From positions 1-10,111 of the forward strand of contig JAQGPE010000215.1 of the NCBI GenBank assembly GCA_028293225.1: DNA of 10,111 bases, in the 5' to 3' direction. Position numbers and translations under genes: made by a program. The first letter of the stretch is position 1; every line of letters starts with the position of its first letter. The notes beneath the pieces are model-generated. The model was not told the DNA's origin, ran no database searches, and saw only the letters and a program-made list of their open reading frames with translations. Positions 1 to 7,318 of the stretch are shown piece by piece. This DNA comes from Akkermansiaceae bacterium (GTDB taxonomy: Bacteria; Verrucomicrobiota; Verrucomicrobiia; Verrucomicrobiales; Akkermansiaceae).

Positions 1-659
1 TCTCCAACGCCACTGTGGATTTCAACCAACTCGCCGGCGCTCTCACCGGCCCTGCCCACGTCTTTGCGATCTACGGGACGCTGACGGGTAGCCAGTTCGC
101 CGCCGTTACCAACCTGCCGGCGGGTTATGCCATTTCCTATCACTACAATGGATTGAACCAGATCGCGCTGGTGTCGGATGGGTCAGCGACGGCCTACCAG
201 CTGTGGGCTGCCTCCAAGGGTTTGAGCGGCGCCGATGCCGATGCGAATGCGGATCCTGACAAGGACGGGCGCGCAAATCTGATGGAATTCGGCTTCGACG
301 GCAATCCGCAGTCGGGGGCCGCCGATGGCAAGACGGTGGCCAAGGTCGCCAACGTCGGCGCGGTGACCGCCCTCACCCTGACCCTTCCGGTCCGTACCTC
401 GGCCGTTTTCCCTGCGAATAGCGGGCCTCTGTCCTCAACTGCGGCGGAGACCATTTCCTATACGATCGCGGGCAGCACCAACCTGGCGACCTGGACGCTT
501 GCGGTGGTTGAAGTGCCAACGGCGAACATCGGCACGCTGCAGGACAATCTGCCGGTGCTGTCTGCGGGCTACAGCTATCGTTCCTTCTACCTCCCGAACT
601 CCAACCCCGCGACCAGCCCGAAGGCCTTCATCCGGGCCGCGGTCGTGAAGTCACCGTAA
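1..659 (+). CDS. C-terminal part of a secreted/surface beta-strand-rich protein (5' truncated)
   Basis: The reading frame is open to the left edge (codons begin at base 3) and ends at TAA 657-659, so only the last ~219 residues are visible. The valine codon GTG at 15 lies inside the protein and is not a convincing start. The visible part begins with a beta-rich segment (FAIYGTLTG, then LPAGYAISYHYNGLNQIALV) of the kind that closes autotransporter-associated beta-strand-repeat proteins in Verrucomicrobiota. Next comes a short acidic stretch at about 225-310 (DADANADPDKDGRANLMEF), resembling a calcium-binding thrombospondin-3/dockerin-like turn, and then a final beta domain (YTIAGSTNLATWTLAVVE...). 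This is the usual C-terminal layout of large exported verrucomicrobial proteins. I see no PEP-CTERM anchor at the end. The export role is inferred from family resemblance, because the signal peptide would lie outside the window. A strong terminator follows at once, so this gene ends its transcription unit. Confidence 0.8.
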   Translation, partial: SNATVDFNQLAGALTGPAHVFAIYGTLTGSQFAAVTNLPAGYAISYHYNGLNQIALVSDGSATAYQLWAASKGLSGADADANADPDKDGRANLMEFGFDGNPQSGAADGKTVAKVANVGAVTALTLTLPVRTSAVFPANSGPLSSTAAETISYTIAGSTNLATWTLAVVEVPTANIGTLQDNLPVLSAGYSYRSFYLPNSNPATSPKAFIRAAVVKSP

Positions 660-677
660 TCTTTCCGGGGTGTCAAT

Positions 678-721
678 AAACCAGCCGGCCCATTTGGGGG
701 GGCGGCTGGTTTCCCCGTTTT
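678..721 (+). terminator. Intrinsic (rho-independent-like) terminator
   Basis: A perfect 10-bp inverted repeat pairs AAACCAGCCG (678-687) with CGGCTGGTTT (703-712). It extends inward by three G-C pairs past one bulged G (688). The descending arm ends in TT and is followed by CCCCGTTTT. The hairpin starts 18 bases after the stop of the preceding gene, the expected place for a terminator. The U-tract is short and interrupted by C residues, so termination may not be complete. Confidence 0.8.
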
Positions 722-884
722 CTCCGTGAGTCCCTCAGGCCGAACCAATCGATTCAAGAGAACGATCCACCCTGTCGCAGGGAGTTTCGCAGGCCCTCCA
801 TGGCAGGGATCGGCAGCTTTGAAATCCAGTAGCCCAGGTAACGTTTTGCACCGCTCTTTCTGCTCTCAATTTTTCGACTCTTTC

Positions 885-3800
885 ATGGGCAAGGGAATAT
901 CCAGCGCGCTTCGTTCGCGCGGCGCGATGGTCATCCTGTATCTCGCCGGAGCCTTGGCCTTGGGCAGCGGGCTGACTTCCTGTGGGAAAAGCCACGCATC
1001 GGAGAGTGAGGCTGGGAGCCAGGTCTCCTCAACATCCGAATCCGTCGCGGTTCAGCTTCCCCGGGAGATCACTTTCAACGAACACATCCAGCCGATCCTC
1101 TCGGAGCACTGCTACCACTGCCACGGGCCGGACTCCGGAACCCGCAAGCCGAAGGAATCTCCTCTCCGGCTCGATCTCGAGGCCGACGCCTTCGCCAAAC
1201 GTGAGAATGGCCAGGCTGTCATTGTGAAGGGAGATCCGGACCATTCTCTTCTCATCAAACTGGTCAAGACCGGCGACGAGAAGAAGGTGATGCCGCCGCG
1301 GGAGAGCCACAAGGATCTCAAACCGCAGGAGATCGCGCTCCTGGAGGAATGGATCCGCCAGGGAGCGAAGTACGAGCCCCACTGGTCCTTCGCGGCCATC
1401 AGGAATCCCGAGCTGCCGAAGGAAGGCGAAGGATTCGCGACCAATCCGATCGATCGCTTCATCGCGCAGAAGCTTTCCGCCAACGGCCTCGAGCCGAATC
1501 CTCCGGAGGACCCCCGCCGCTTCTACCGCCGCTTGTCATTGGACCTGACCGGCTTGCCACCGTCGCCAGGGGATACCGATCAATTTGTGAAGCGGTCTAC
1601 GGAAGCGCCGCAACTCGCGGTGGAGGAAGCCGCCGACCGGCTGATGGCCACCTCCGCCAGCGCCGAGCATTTCACCCGCCAGTGGCTGGATGCGGCGCGC
1701 TACGGGGACACCCATGGCATCCAGTACGACAATTATCGGGCGATCTGGCCCTACCGCGACTGGGTGATCCGGGCCTTCCAGGCGAACATGCCGTGGGACC
1801 GGTTCACGATCGAGCAGATCGCCGGCGATCTGCTGCCGGAGCCTTCCCTCGACCAGATCGTCGCCACCGGCTTCAACCGCTGTCTCATCACCACCAACGA
1901 AGGCGGCGCCATCCCCGAGGAGTATGAAGCCATCTACGCCAAGGATCGTACCGAGACCATGTCCGGGGTGTGGCTGGGCTTGACCACGGGTTGCGCCGCT
2001 TGCCACGACCACAAGTTCGATCCGGTTTCGACGAAAGACTTTTACTCCCTGACGGCGTTTTTCCGCAACAACACCATGGAAGCTCTTGACGGTGACAGCG
2101 CCACCCCTGCGCCTGTCGTCTTCGTTCCACTGATGGAGGACCGGCAACGCTGGGCCGAAGTGGCTTCCGGGATTTCCGCCACCGAACGGGCCATCGAGGC
2201 CCGCGAGAAGGCCGCGCGACCGGACTTTGAGAAGTGGCTTTCCAACCCCGCCGTCATCCCGCCCTCGCGGCAGCTCGATTCCAATCTCGCGATCCATGTT
2301 CCCCTCATTGAGGGTGAAGGGACGATCAAAGGAACGGTTGACGGGCAAGCACGCGAGTGGCCTGCCCAGGCGGGCCGCATCGACGGGCCGCTTGGCAAGG
2401 CGCTTCTCATCAGCGAGGCGCCGGTCGAACTTGGCGATCTCGGCTCCTTTTCACGCGGCGATCAGGTCACCTACGGCGGCTTCGTGCGGATCGAAGGGAC
2501 TCCCACCGGCGTGATCGTGGCACGCATGAATCCAGGCCAGGCCTACCGTGGCTGGAACATCCTTCTCCTGGACGGCAAGCTCAACACCGAGATCATCGAG
2601 ACCGTGGGCTCGGCGGTCCACAAGTATGGGCTGGGCACTCCGCTCCCTCCTGGGGAGTGGCATCACGTGATGATCACTTTCGACGGCACACGTCCGGCTT
2701 CCGAGATCAGCGCCATTTACATCGATGGCGTTCGCCAGGCTGGCCAGCTTATCACCAGCTCGATCGGCAACATGATCGAGGCCGATGTCCCGCTGCGTCT
2801 TGGCGCGCGCGAGGGGAACGACGCGAGGCCAAACACCAGGGTGGCGCTGCAGGACTTCCGCTTCTACCGGCGCGTGCTCGGCGCGGAGGAGATCCAATAC
2901 CTCGCCTCGGCCCATGTCTTGCGCAATCTTGCGGACACCCCCGTGGCTCAACGCACCGCGGCCCGGATCGACTATGTCTTCCGCCAGTATGTCGATCAGA
3001 TGGATGGCCCCCTGCGGGATCTTCGCGCGAAGTTGGAGCAACTGAAGAAGGAGGAGGATGGCCTGCGCGCACGGGGCTCGATGAGCCTGGTGATGGAGGA
3101 GAGAAAGGATTCCGCTCCTGCTGCGCACGTTCTCGTCCGGGGTGTCTATTCCAACAAGGGCGAGAAGGTGAGTGCCGATGTTCCCGGCGTGCTGCCGCCG
3201 CTCCCCGCCGGAGCGCCGCACAACCGCCTGGGCCTGGCGCGCTGGCTCGTCGATCCCGCCAATCCGCTGCCAGCACGCGTCACCATGAATCGGATGTGGG
3301 CCTACTACTTTGGCACCGGCATCGTGGAGACGGCCGAGGACTTCGGGGTCATGGGGGCCAGGCCCAGCCACCCCCGGCTTCTCGATTGGCTGGCTCACGA
3401 ATTTATCGCCTCGCAGTGGGACTACCGGCACATGGTGAAGCTGCTCGTGACCTCCGCCACCTACCGGCAATCCGCGGCATTATCGGCGGAGAAACTGGAG
3501 AAGGATCCTCTCAACCGTCTCTTGTCGAGAGGACCTCGGGTCCGCCTGGACGGCGAGCAACTCCGCGACCTCGCTCTCGCGGCCTCTGACCTTCTCGTGA
3601 ACAGGGTCGGTGGTCCTCCCGTGAAGCCCTACCAGCCTGATGGCGTCTGGGAGACCATCGCAATGGCAGCGTCGAACACCCGCTTCTACAAGCAGGATGC
3701 AGGGGAGGGGCTTTACCGTCGCTCGCTCTATACGTTCTGGAAGCGCAGCGCACCGCCGCCCGCCATGGAGCTGTTCAACGCGCCCAGCCGCGAGGTGTTC

Positions 3801-4166
3801 TGCGTCCGCCGCGAGCGCACCAACACCCCGCTGCAAGCGCTGGTGATGCTCAATGATCTGCAATTCGTGGAGGCTTCAAAAGTGCTCGCCGCCCATGCGC
3901 TTGAGAAAGAGGACTCGTTCGACACGCGCCTCGATTTCATCACTTCCCGCTTGCTCAACCGGCCGCTGAATCCTGACGAGCGAACGAGCGCGAAAGCTAC
4001 CCTGGATCGCCTTCGTTCCATCTACACGGGCAAGCCGGATGAGGCAGTGAAACTGCTCGCCGCCGGTGAAAAGGCCGCGCCTGCCCAGCTCGATCCGGTC
4101 GAACTCGCGGCGTGGACCGTTTTCGCAAGCCAGATCCTGAACCTCGACGAGACCATTACGCGATGA
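885..4166 (+). CDS. Cytochrome c-type (PSCyt1)/DUF1549/LamG/DUF1553 lipoprotein
   Basis: Predicted 1093-residue exported lipoprotein. Residues 1-33 form a lipoprotein signal peptide (basic K3, R10, R12; hydrophobic core ~16-29; lipobox LTSC with Cys33). Domains in order: planctomycete cytochrome c (PSCyt1, ~65-155) with haem motif CYHCH at 76-80 and a candidate axial Met136 in VMPP; DUF1549/PSCyt2 (~187-396) with a second CAACH at 370-374 in the family motif GCAACHDHKFDP; LamG/concanavalin-like domain (~468-676); a short charged coiled-coil-like helix (~699-731); and DUF1553/PSD1 (~780-1090) with NRMWAYYFGTGIVETAEDFG and RERTNTPLQALVMLND. Family members accompany sulfatases and polysaccharide-utilisation genes in Planctomycetes and Verrucomicrobia; the catalytic role is not established. 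An in-frame GTG at 726 would add 53 residues before the signal peptide, so I prefer ATG 885; ATG 927 is also possible. No clear Shine-Dalgarno is seen. The stop overlaps the next gene's start. Confidence 0.93.
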   Translation: MGKGISSALRSRGAMVILYLAGALALGSGLTSCGKSHASESEAGSQVSSTSESVAVQLPREITFNEHIQPILSEHCYHCHGPDSGTRKPKESPLRLDLEADAFAKRENGQAVIVKGDPDHSLLIKLVKTGDEKKVMPPRESHKDLKPQEIALLEEWIRQGAKYEPHWSFAAIRNPELPKEGEGFATNPIDRFIAQKLSANGLEPNPPEDPRRFYRRLSLDLTGLPPSPGDTDQFVKRSTEAPQLAVEEAADRLMATSASAEHFTRQWLDAARYGDTHGIQYDNYRAIWPYRDWVIRAFQANMPWDRFTIEQIAGDLLPEPSLDQIVATGFNRCLITTNEGGAIPEEYEAIYAKDRTETMSGVWLGLTTGCAACHDHKFDPVSTKDFYSLTAFFRNNTMEALDGDSATPAPVVFVPLMEDRQRWAEVASGISATERAIEAREKAARPDFEKWLSNPAVIPPSRQLDSNLAIHVPLIEGEGTIKGTVDGQAREWPAQAGRIDGPLGKALLISEAPVELGDLGSFSRGDQVTYGGFVRIEGTPTGVIVARMNPGQAYRGWNILLLDGKLNTEIIETVGSAVHKYGLGTPLPPGEWHHVMITFDGTRPASEISAIYIDGVRQAGQLITSSIGNMIEADVPLRLGAREGNDARPNTRVALQDFRFYRRVLGAEEIQYLASAHVLRNLADTPVAQRTAARIDYVFRQYVDQMDGPLRDLRAKLEQLKKEEDGLRARGSMSLVMEERKDSAPAAHVLVRGVYSNKGEKVSADVPGVLPPLPAGAPHNRLGLARWLVDPANPLPARVTMNRMWAYYFGTGIVETAEDFGVMGARPSHPRLLDWLAHEFIASQWDYRHMVKLLVTSATYRQSAALSAEKLEKDPLNRLLSRGPRVRLDGEQLRDLALAASDLLVNRVGGPPVKPYQPDGVWETIAMAASNTRFYKQDAGEGLYRRSLYTFWKRSAPPPAMELFNAPSREVFCVRRERTNTPLQALVMLNDLQFVEASKVLAAHALEKEDSFDTRLDFITSRLLNRPLNPDERTSAKATLDRLRSIYTGKPDEAVKLLAAGEKAAPAQLDPVELAAWTVFASQILNLDETITR

Positions 4167-5626
4167 ATCCCATCGAAATCCACAATGCCGCGCTGACCCG
4201 CCGCCAGTTCTTTCGTAGCTCCGGAACGGGTTTGGGGGTGGCGGCCCTGACCTCGTTGATGGGCCGCGCCACCCAGGGCGAAACGGTCGATGCCGCCGGC
4301 TTTCTCGCCGGCCTTCCACAGGTCGCGCCGAAGGCGAAACGCGTCATCTTCATCTCGTTGATCGGCGCTCCCTCCCAGCTCGATACCTTCGACTACAAGC
4401 CGGACCTGCAGAAGCGCTTCAAGGAAGACCTGAGCGACTGGCTGAAGGTGCAAGGCCAGCGGCTCACGACCATGACCTCGGGCCAGAAGGGATTCCCGCT
4501 GGCGCCATCGATTTTCAAGTTCGCCCGGCACGGCCAATCTGGAGCATGGGTCAGCGAGCTGCTGCCATGGACCGCAAAGATGGTGGACGATCTGTGCATC
4601 ATCAAGTCGATGCACACCGATGCGGTCAACCATGAGCCGGCCAATCAGCTCATCTGCACCGGATCGATGCAATCGGGCAAGGCGTCCATGGGCTCGTGGA
4701 TGTCGTACGGTCTGGGCTCGATGAACCAGGACCTGCCCTCGTTCGTGGTCCTGCACGCCAGGAATTCGTCGCCTTTTGCCGCGGTGCAATCCATCTCGGC
4801 CCGCCTCTGGGGCGCGGGCTACCTTCCCGGCAAGTACGCCGGAGTGGCGCTGCGTTCACAGGGCGATCCGGTGCTTTTCCTGGAGGATACTCCGGGAATT
4901 CCCCGCGAGGTGCGCCGGACCATGCTGGACGGTCTCAATGAGTTTAACCGGAAGTCTTATGAGATCGTGGGCGATCCCGAGACCCAGACTCGGATTCAGC
5001 AATACGAGATGGCCTTCCGGATGCAGACTTCGGTTCCGGAACTCGCGGATCTTTCGAAGGAGCCGGAGAACGTCCACGCTCTCTACGGTCCGGAGAGCAG
5101 GACGCGCGGCAGCTTCGCCAACAGCGCTCTCATGGCGCGCCGCCTGATGGAGCGCGGCGTGCGCTTTGTGCAAATTTTCCACCGCGGCTGGGATCAACAT
5201 TCGAATCTTCCCCGCGACATCGCCTCGCAGTGCAAGGACATCGATCAGGGATGTTATGGGCTGATCCAGGATTTGAAGCAGCGCGGCATGCTTGAGGACA
5301 CGCTCGTCGTCTGGGGTGGCGAGTTCGGCCGCACGATCTATAGCCAGGGAAATCTCACGGATACCGACTACGGGCGGGACCATCATCCACGTTGCTTCAG
5401 CATGTGGCTGGCGGGCGGTGGCGTGAAGACCGGGCAGGTCTATGGCGAGACCGACGAAATGTCGTTCAATATTGTCCGGGATCCGGTCCACATCCGCGAT
5501 CTGCACGCCACCATTCTCTACTCCCTGGGAATGGATCACGAACGCCTCACCTACAAGTTCCAGGGTCTTGATCAGAAGCTCACCGGCACCGAGCCAGCGA
5601 CAGTGGTGAAGGAATTGTTTGCTTGA
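4163..5626 (+). CDS. DUF1501 family protein, Tat-exported, sulfatase-like fold
   Basis: Predicted 487-residue protein of the DUF1501 family, which belongs to the alkaline phosphatase/sulfatase superfamily. The N-terminus carries a twin-arginine export signal: TRRQFF with Arg13-Arg14, then a hydrophobic stretch GLGVAALTSLMG. Family hallmarks follow: KRVIFISLIGAPSQLDTFDYKP at 59-80, the MQ-rich middle (GSMQSGKASMGSWMSYGLG), WGGEFGRT at 384-391, and GRDHHPRCFSMWLAGGGVKTG with candidate metal-binding His407/His408. The length is normal and the gene is intact. The preferred start is ATG 4163, which overlaps the previous gene's TGA as ATGA and implies translational coupling. A GTG at 4112 would extend 17 residues ahead of the Tat signal and is unlikely. 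Pairing with a DUF1549/DUF1553 partner is the rule for this family, so the two probably act together outside the cytoplasmic membrane. The substrate and exact reaction are unknown. Confidence 0.93.
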   Translation: MNPIEIHNAALTRRQFFRSSGTGLGVAALTSLMGRATQGETVDAAGFLAGLPQVAPKAKRVIFISLIGAPSQLDTFDYKPDLQKRFKEDLSDWLKVQGQRLTTMTSGQKGFPLAPSIFKFARHGQSGAWVSELLPWTAKMVDDLCIIKSMHTDAVNHEPANQLICTGSMQSGKASMGSWMSYGLGSMNQDLPSFVVLHARNSSPFAAVQSISARLWGAGYLPGKYAGVALRSQGDPVLFLEDTPGIPREVRRTMLDGLNEFNRKSYEIVGDPETQTRIQQYEMAFRMQTSVPELADLSKEPENVHALYGPESRTRGSFANSALMARRLMERGVRFVQIFHRGWDQHSNLPRDIASQCKDIDQGCYGLIQDLKQRGMLEDTLVVWGGEFGRTIYSQGNLTDTDYGRDHHPRCFSMWLAGGGVKTGQVYGETDEMSFNIVRDPVHIRDLHATILYSLGMDHERLTYKFQGLDQKLTGTEPATVVKELFA

Positions 5627-5644
5627 TGCAGCGGGGAAGCACCT

Positions 5645-5762
5645 GAAGTGAACCCCAGCCCACCAATGGCATGGCGCGTGCCATCATTCTGAGAACCGAA
5701 GCAGGAAGAGCTTCTCAACGGTTGAACACTCTCTGGCTGTGACTCTTCGAACTCGAATCCGG
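5645..5762 (+). repeat. Dispersed intergenic repeat, copy 1
   Basis: First of three related ~110-120 bp elements in this window, by eye roughly 80-85% identical to copy 2. It begins about 20 bases after the DUF1501 stop. Conserved landmarks in order are GAAGTGAA (5645-5652), CCAATGGCATGGCGCGTGCC (5663-5682), AACCGAAGCAGGAAGA (5694-5709), TTGAACACT (5722-5730), CTGGCTGTGA (5733-5742) and TTCGAACTCGAATCC (5746-5760). A 6-bp stem ATGGCA/TGCCAT (5666-5671 with 5679-5684) closes a 7-base loop. A second possible stem pairs AACCG with CGGTT (5694-5698, 5719-5723), with GAAGC/GCTTC-type pairing inside. TTCGA/TCGAA forms a near-perfect dyad at the 3' end. There is no T-run, so it is not an obvious terminator. 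Confidence 0.85.
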
Positions 5763-6394
5763 ACTCTCTTGCTTCGCCTCGCTTCGATCCCCCTCGACCT
5801 ATCACGCCTTTCTCACGAGCAAAGACCGCCTACGTCTGACTGAACACCTCAACGCCGGAGCGCAGCCCCGGTTAACCGCGGAAGTTTCATTCACATGCCA
5901 CGGCGAGCTTCGGCCAGAATTCGGTAAAAGGGCGACCCTTCCCTGCGATGGGATTCGATCTTAGGCGCTTCCCTTGCTAGCGCAATGGCGCATCCCACAA
6001 TCGCTTTTTTCCGGCGTCCTGCTATCTGATCCGCATGAATACTGCGTCCATTCCTTGCGGCTCTCCCTGCCGAAGCGAATGACTCCTCCTCCGCCATTTC
6101 GGAAAACACCTCACCAACCTCACCCTGTGGGCCACCTGTTCGCTCCAAACCCTGGCAAACCTCACCTTTTCGTCCGAGCTCTACACATGCCCGACACGAC
6201 CACCATCAGCTGGGGATCGGTAGTCGCACCAGCAGCACGGTAGCGGGCGCCACCACCGCCTACCGGGCCAATGCCACCGGCACGACTGCCGGCGCCAACA
6301 ATCTCAACCAGTACAAGAAAGTGGGCTCCAGTTCGGCGATCACCGACGACGACGATGGGAACATGCCTGACTGCACATCAACGCCGATACCTCA
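5763..6394. other. Long stretch without an intact gene
   Basis: About 630 bases lie between repeat copy 1 and the next intact gene. The first part (5763-6030) shows no gene-like frame I trust. It holds a C/T-rich run after the repeat (CTTGCTTCGCCTCGCTTCGA) and a perfect 10-bp palindrome CGGTTAACCG at 5869-5878. The second part, from about 6039, has coding-like composition but is frameshifted and is described separately as a probable gene relic. No tRNA, rRNA or clear promoter was found. A promoter for the 166-residue protein should lie in this stretch, but I could not pick out convincing -35/-10 boxes. Confidence 0.5.
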
Positions 6395-6398
6395 ATGA
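6039..6398 (+). pseudogene. Frameshifted relic of a GC-rich, probably exported protein
   Basis: One frame is open for 120 codons, from just after a TGA at 6036-6038 to a TGA at 6396-6398, but it has no usable start codon near its beginning. Its first part reads like the tail of a signal peptide (PFLAALPAEANDSSSAISEN). From about 6084 the neighbouring +2 frame looks more protein-like (NLTLWATCSLQTLANLTFSSELYT) until it hits a stop near 6220. From about 6219 the first frame again has strong GC3 coding bias (STVAGATTAYRANATG, then NLNQYKKVGSSSAITDDDDGN). An ATG at 6035 starts a short out-of-phase N-terminus. The simplest reading is a decayed gene with at least two frameshifts. The acidic DDDDGN-MPD end resembles calcium-binding turns of verrucomicrobial secreted proteins. 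The family is not identified. Sequencing error is an alternative. Confidence 0.35.
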
Positions 6399-6895
6399 AA
6401 CTACTATTCGTTACCTTTTTTGCTGTCTGGCTCTCTCAGCTTCATGCGCAGGAGACTAAAGGTTCCTTGCCTCGTGAGGTAAGTGTTACTGCTCACGTGA
6501 CACTTGAAAGTGTATTTGGCGCGAAGGCCTCGATATTCTATTTTATAACGAACAATTCTGATGTTTCACAGGATGTGTTTACGGAATGGATTTACGACTC
6601 GGGCAGAATGTTGGAGGTGAAATCGAGCTTGACGGGCGAGGTCTTCCCTAATCAACCCGGCGGGTTGTTCCCTGATGAATCAAAGAAGAAAATTACTCTA
6701 TCGCCGAAATGTACGATCATTCTAGTTGGGCCGGTTCCAATCAATGATATTTTCTTAAAGCGGAAGGAGGGGAGTTATGCGATAACGCATGCGATTTTCG
6801 GTGATGTGATATATCCCTTTGCTCTAACGAAAAAAGGTATTGAGGAAAAGATTGAAGATACTGAGGGTGAGAGTGATGAAAAGAAAAAGAAGTGA
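6395..6895 (+). CDS. Small secreted protein of unknown function
   Basis: Predicted 166-residue protein that I do not recognise. Residues 1-19 look like a Sec signal peptide (MKLLFVTFFAVWLSQLHA, probable cleavage before QE). The mature part is mixed beta-like (VSVTAHVTLESVFGAKASIFYFITNN...IILVGPVP) and ends in a very charged tail (EEKIEDTEGESDEKKKK). One could picture an immunoglobulin-like or other small beta fold, but no motif decides it. The ATG overlaps the stop of the upstream relic frame as ATGA, and no Shine-Dalgarno is visible. Codon use and base composition are clearly AT-richer than the flanking large genes (about 35-53% G+C in lines I counted), suggesting acquisition from elsewhere. 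Its last codon and stop (AAG TGA) lie inside repeat copy 2. No cysteine-rich, enzymatic or membrane-anchor features are seen. Confidence 0.7.
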   Translation: MKLLFVTFFAVWLSQLHAQETKGSLPREVSVTAHVTLESVFGAKASIFYFITNNSDVSQDVFTEWIYDSGRMLEVKSSLTGEVFPNQPGGLFPDESKKKITLSPKCTIILVGPVPINDIFLKRKEGSYAITHAIFGDVIYPFALTKKGIEEKIEDTEGESDEKKKK

Positions 6896-7010
6896 AGTCC
6901 GCGCGCCAACCAATGGCATGGCGCGTGCCACTCATTTGAAAACCGAAGCAGGAAGATCTCCTGGGCGATTGAACACTTTCTGGCTGTGATCCTTCGAACT
7001 CGAATCCGAG
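6889..7010 (+). repeat. Dispersed intergenic repeat, copy 2
   Basis: Second member of the family. It opens with GAAGTGAA (6890-6897), whose TGA is the stop codon of the 166-residue gene. Landmarks are CCAATGGCATGGCGCGTGCC (6910-6929), AACCGAAGCAGGAAGA (6941-6956), TTGAACACT (6970-6978), CTGGCTGTGA (6980-6989) and TTCGAACTCGAATCC (6993-7007). Two mutually exclusive stems are possible: TGGCA/TGCCA (6914-6918 with 6926-6930), as in copy 1, or CGCGCC/GGCGCG (6902-6907 with 6920-6925), as in copy 3. The complement strand has an open frame through this copy and copy 1 with similar peptides (FEFEGSQPESVQ, then SSCFG and GTRHAIG), but copy 3 interrupts that frame. Confidence 0.85.
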
Positions 7011-7025
7011 CCTATTAATAATATG

Positions 7026-7030
7026 AAGGA
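7026..7030 (+). promoter_or_regulatory. Shine-Dalgarno-like AAGGA for the 91-residue gene
   Basis: AAGGA lies 12 bases ahead of ATG 7043, slightly farther than ideal. It supports that start, because an in-frame TAG at 7040-7042 immediately precedes the ATG and rules out any longer form. The element overlaps the beginning of a competing 44-codon frame that starts at ATG 7023. Confidence 0.4.
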
Positions 7031-7042
7031 TTACTCGCTTAG

Positions 7043-7318
7043 ATGGCCGGCCGATTTGAGAACTGCTCATGGGAGCTTGAGTCCAAGGGTTGGTTCGACG
7101 GATTGGAAATTACTGTTGATGAGAAGACCTTTAATCCAATTTTCTATGACGTCGTAAGGCTCTCGCAGGACATCGCCGAAGAAATATCTGCGGGACGGGT
7201 CTTTGTGCTGCAAAACTTGGTTGTTGTTGAACGCGTGTGCCGGGAGGCAATGGAATCTGCGGTAGCGAATCTCGCGCAGTCTGATGAGCTGAGACGTCTG
7301 ATCTCATCGAAAAAGTGA
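7043..7318 (+). CDS. Small cytoplasmic protein of unknown function
   Basis: Predicted 91-residue soluble protein with no signal peptide or membrane segment. The first half looks alpha/beta (FENCSWELESKGWFDGLEITVDEKTFNPIFYDVVRLSQDIAEE, acidic and rich in aromatics). The second half looks helical (LVVVERVCREAMESAVANLAQSDELRRLISSKK). Size and composition would suit an immunity-type or antitoxin-type protein, but no family motif supports this and no toxin partner is adjacent. The gene occupies almost the whole interval between repeat copies 2 and 3, and its last codon and stop fall in copy 3. A sampled line is about 45% G+C, well below the flanking large genes. A second frame from ATG 7023 (MKDYSLRWPADLRTAHGS, stop at 7155-7157) overlaps its 5' end, so an indel near 7065-7070 may have displaced the original N-terminus. 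Confidence 0.6.
   Translation: MAGRFENCSWELESKGWFDGLEITVDEKTFNPIFYDVVRLSQDIAEEISAGRVFVLQNLVVVERVCREAMESAVANLAQSDELRRLISSKK

Noticed and set aside
726..884. GTG-initiated 53-residue N-terminal extension of the lipoprotein
   Set aside because: It would put 53 uncharacteristic residues before a clear lipoprotein signal peptide with lipobox LTSC. ATG 885 gives a normal export signal.
1536..3589. Long open frames antisense or out of frame within the lipoprotein gene (for example 1536-2348 minus, 2357-3589 plus, 2451-3470 minus)
   Set aside because: They are GC-rich shadows of the real gene, with low-complexity R/P/G-rich translations and no domain motifs.
5741..5762. tRNA T-arm-like sequence TTCGAACTCGAATCC in repeat copies 1 and 2
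   Set aside because: There is no acceptor stem, D-arm or anticodon arm around it, so it is not a tRNA. A tRNA-derived origin of the repeat is conceivable but unsupported.
5891..6148. 85-residue minus-strand open frame
   Set aside because: It has no recognisable motif, overlaps the coding-like relic on the other strand, and its composition fits the shadow of that relic.
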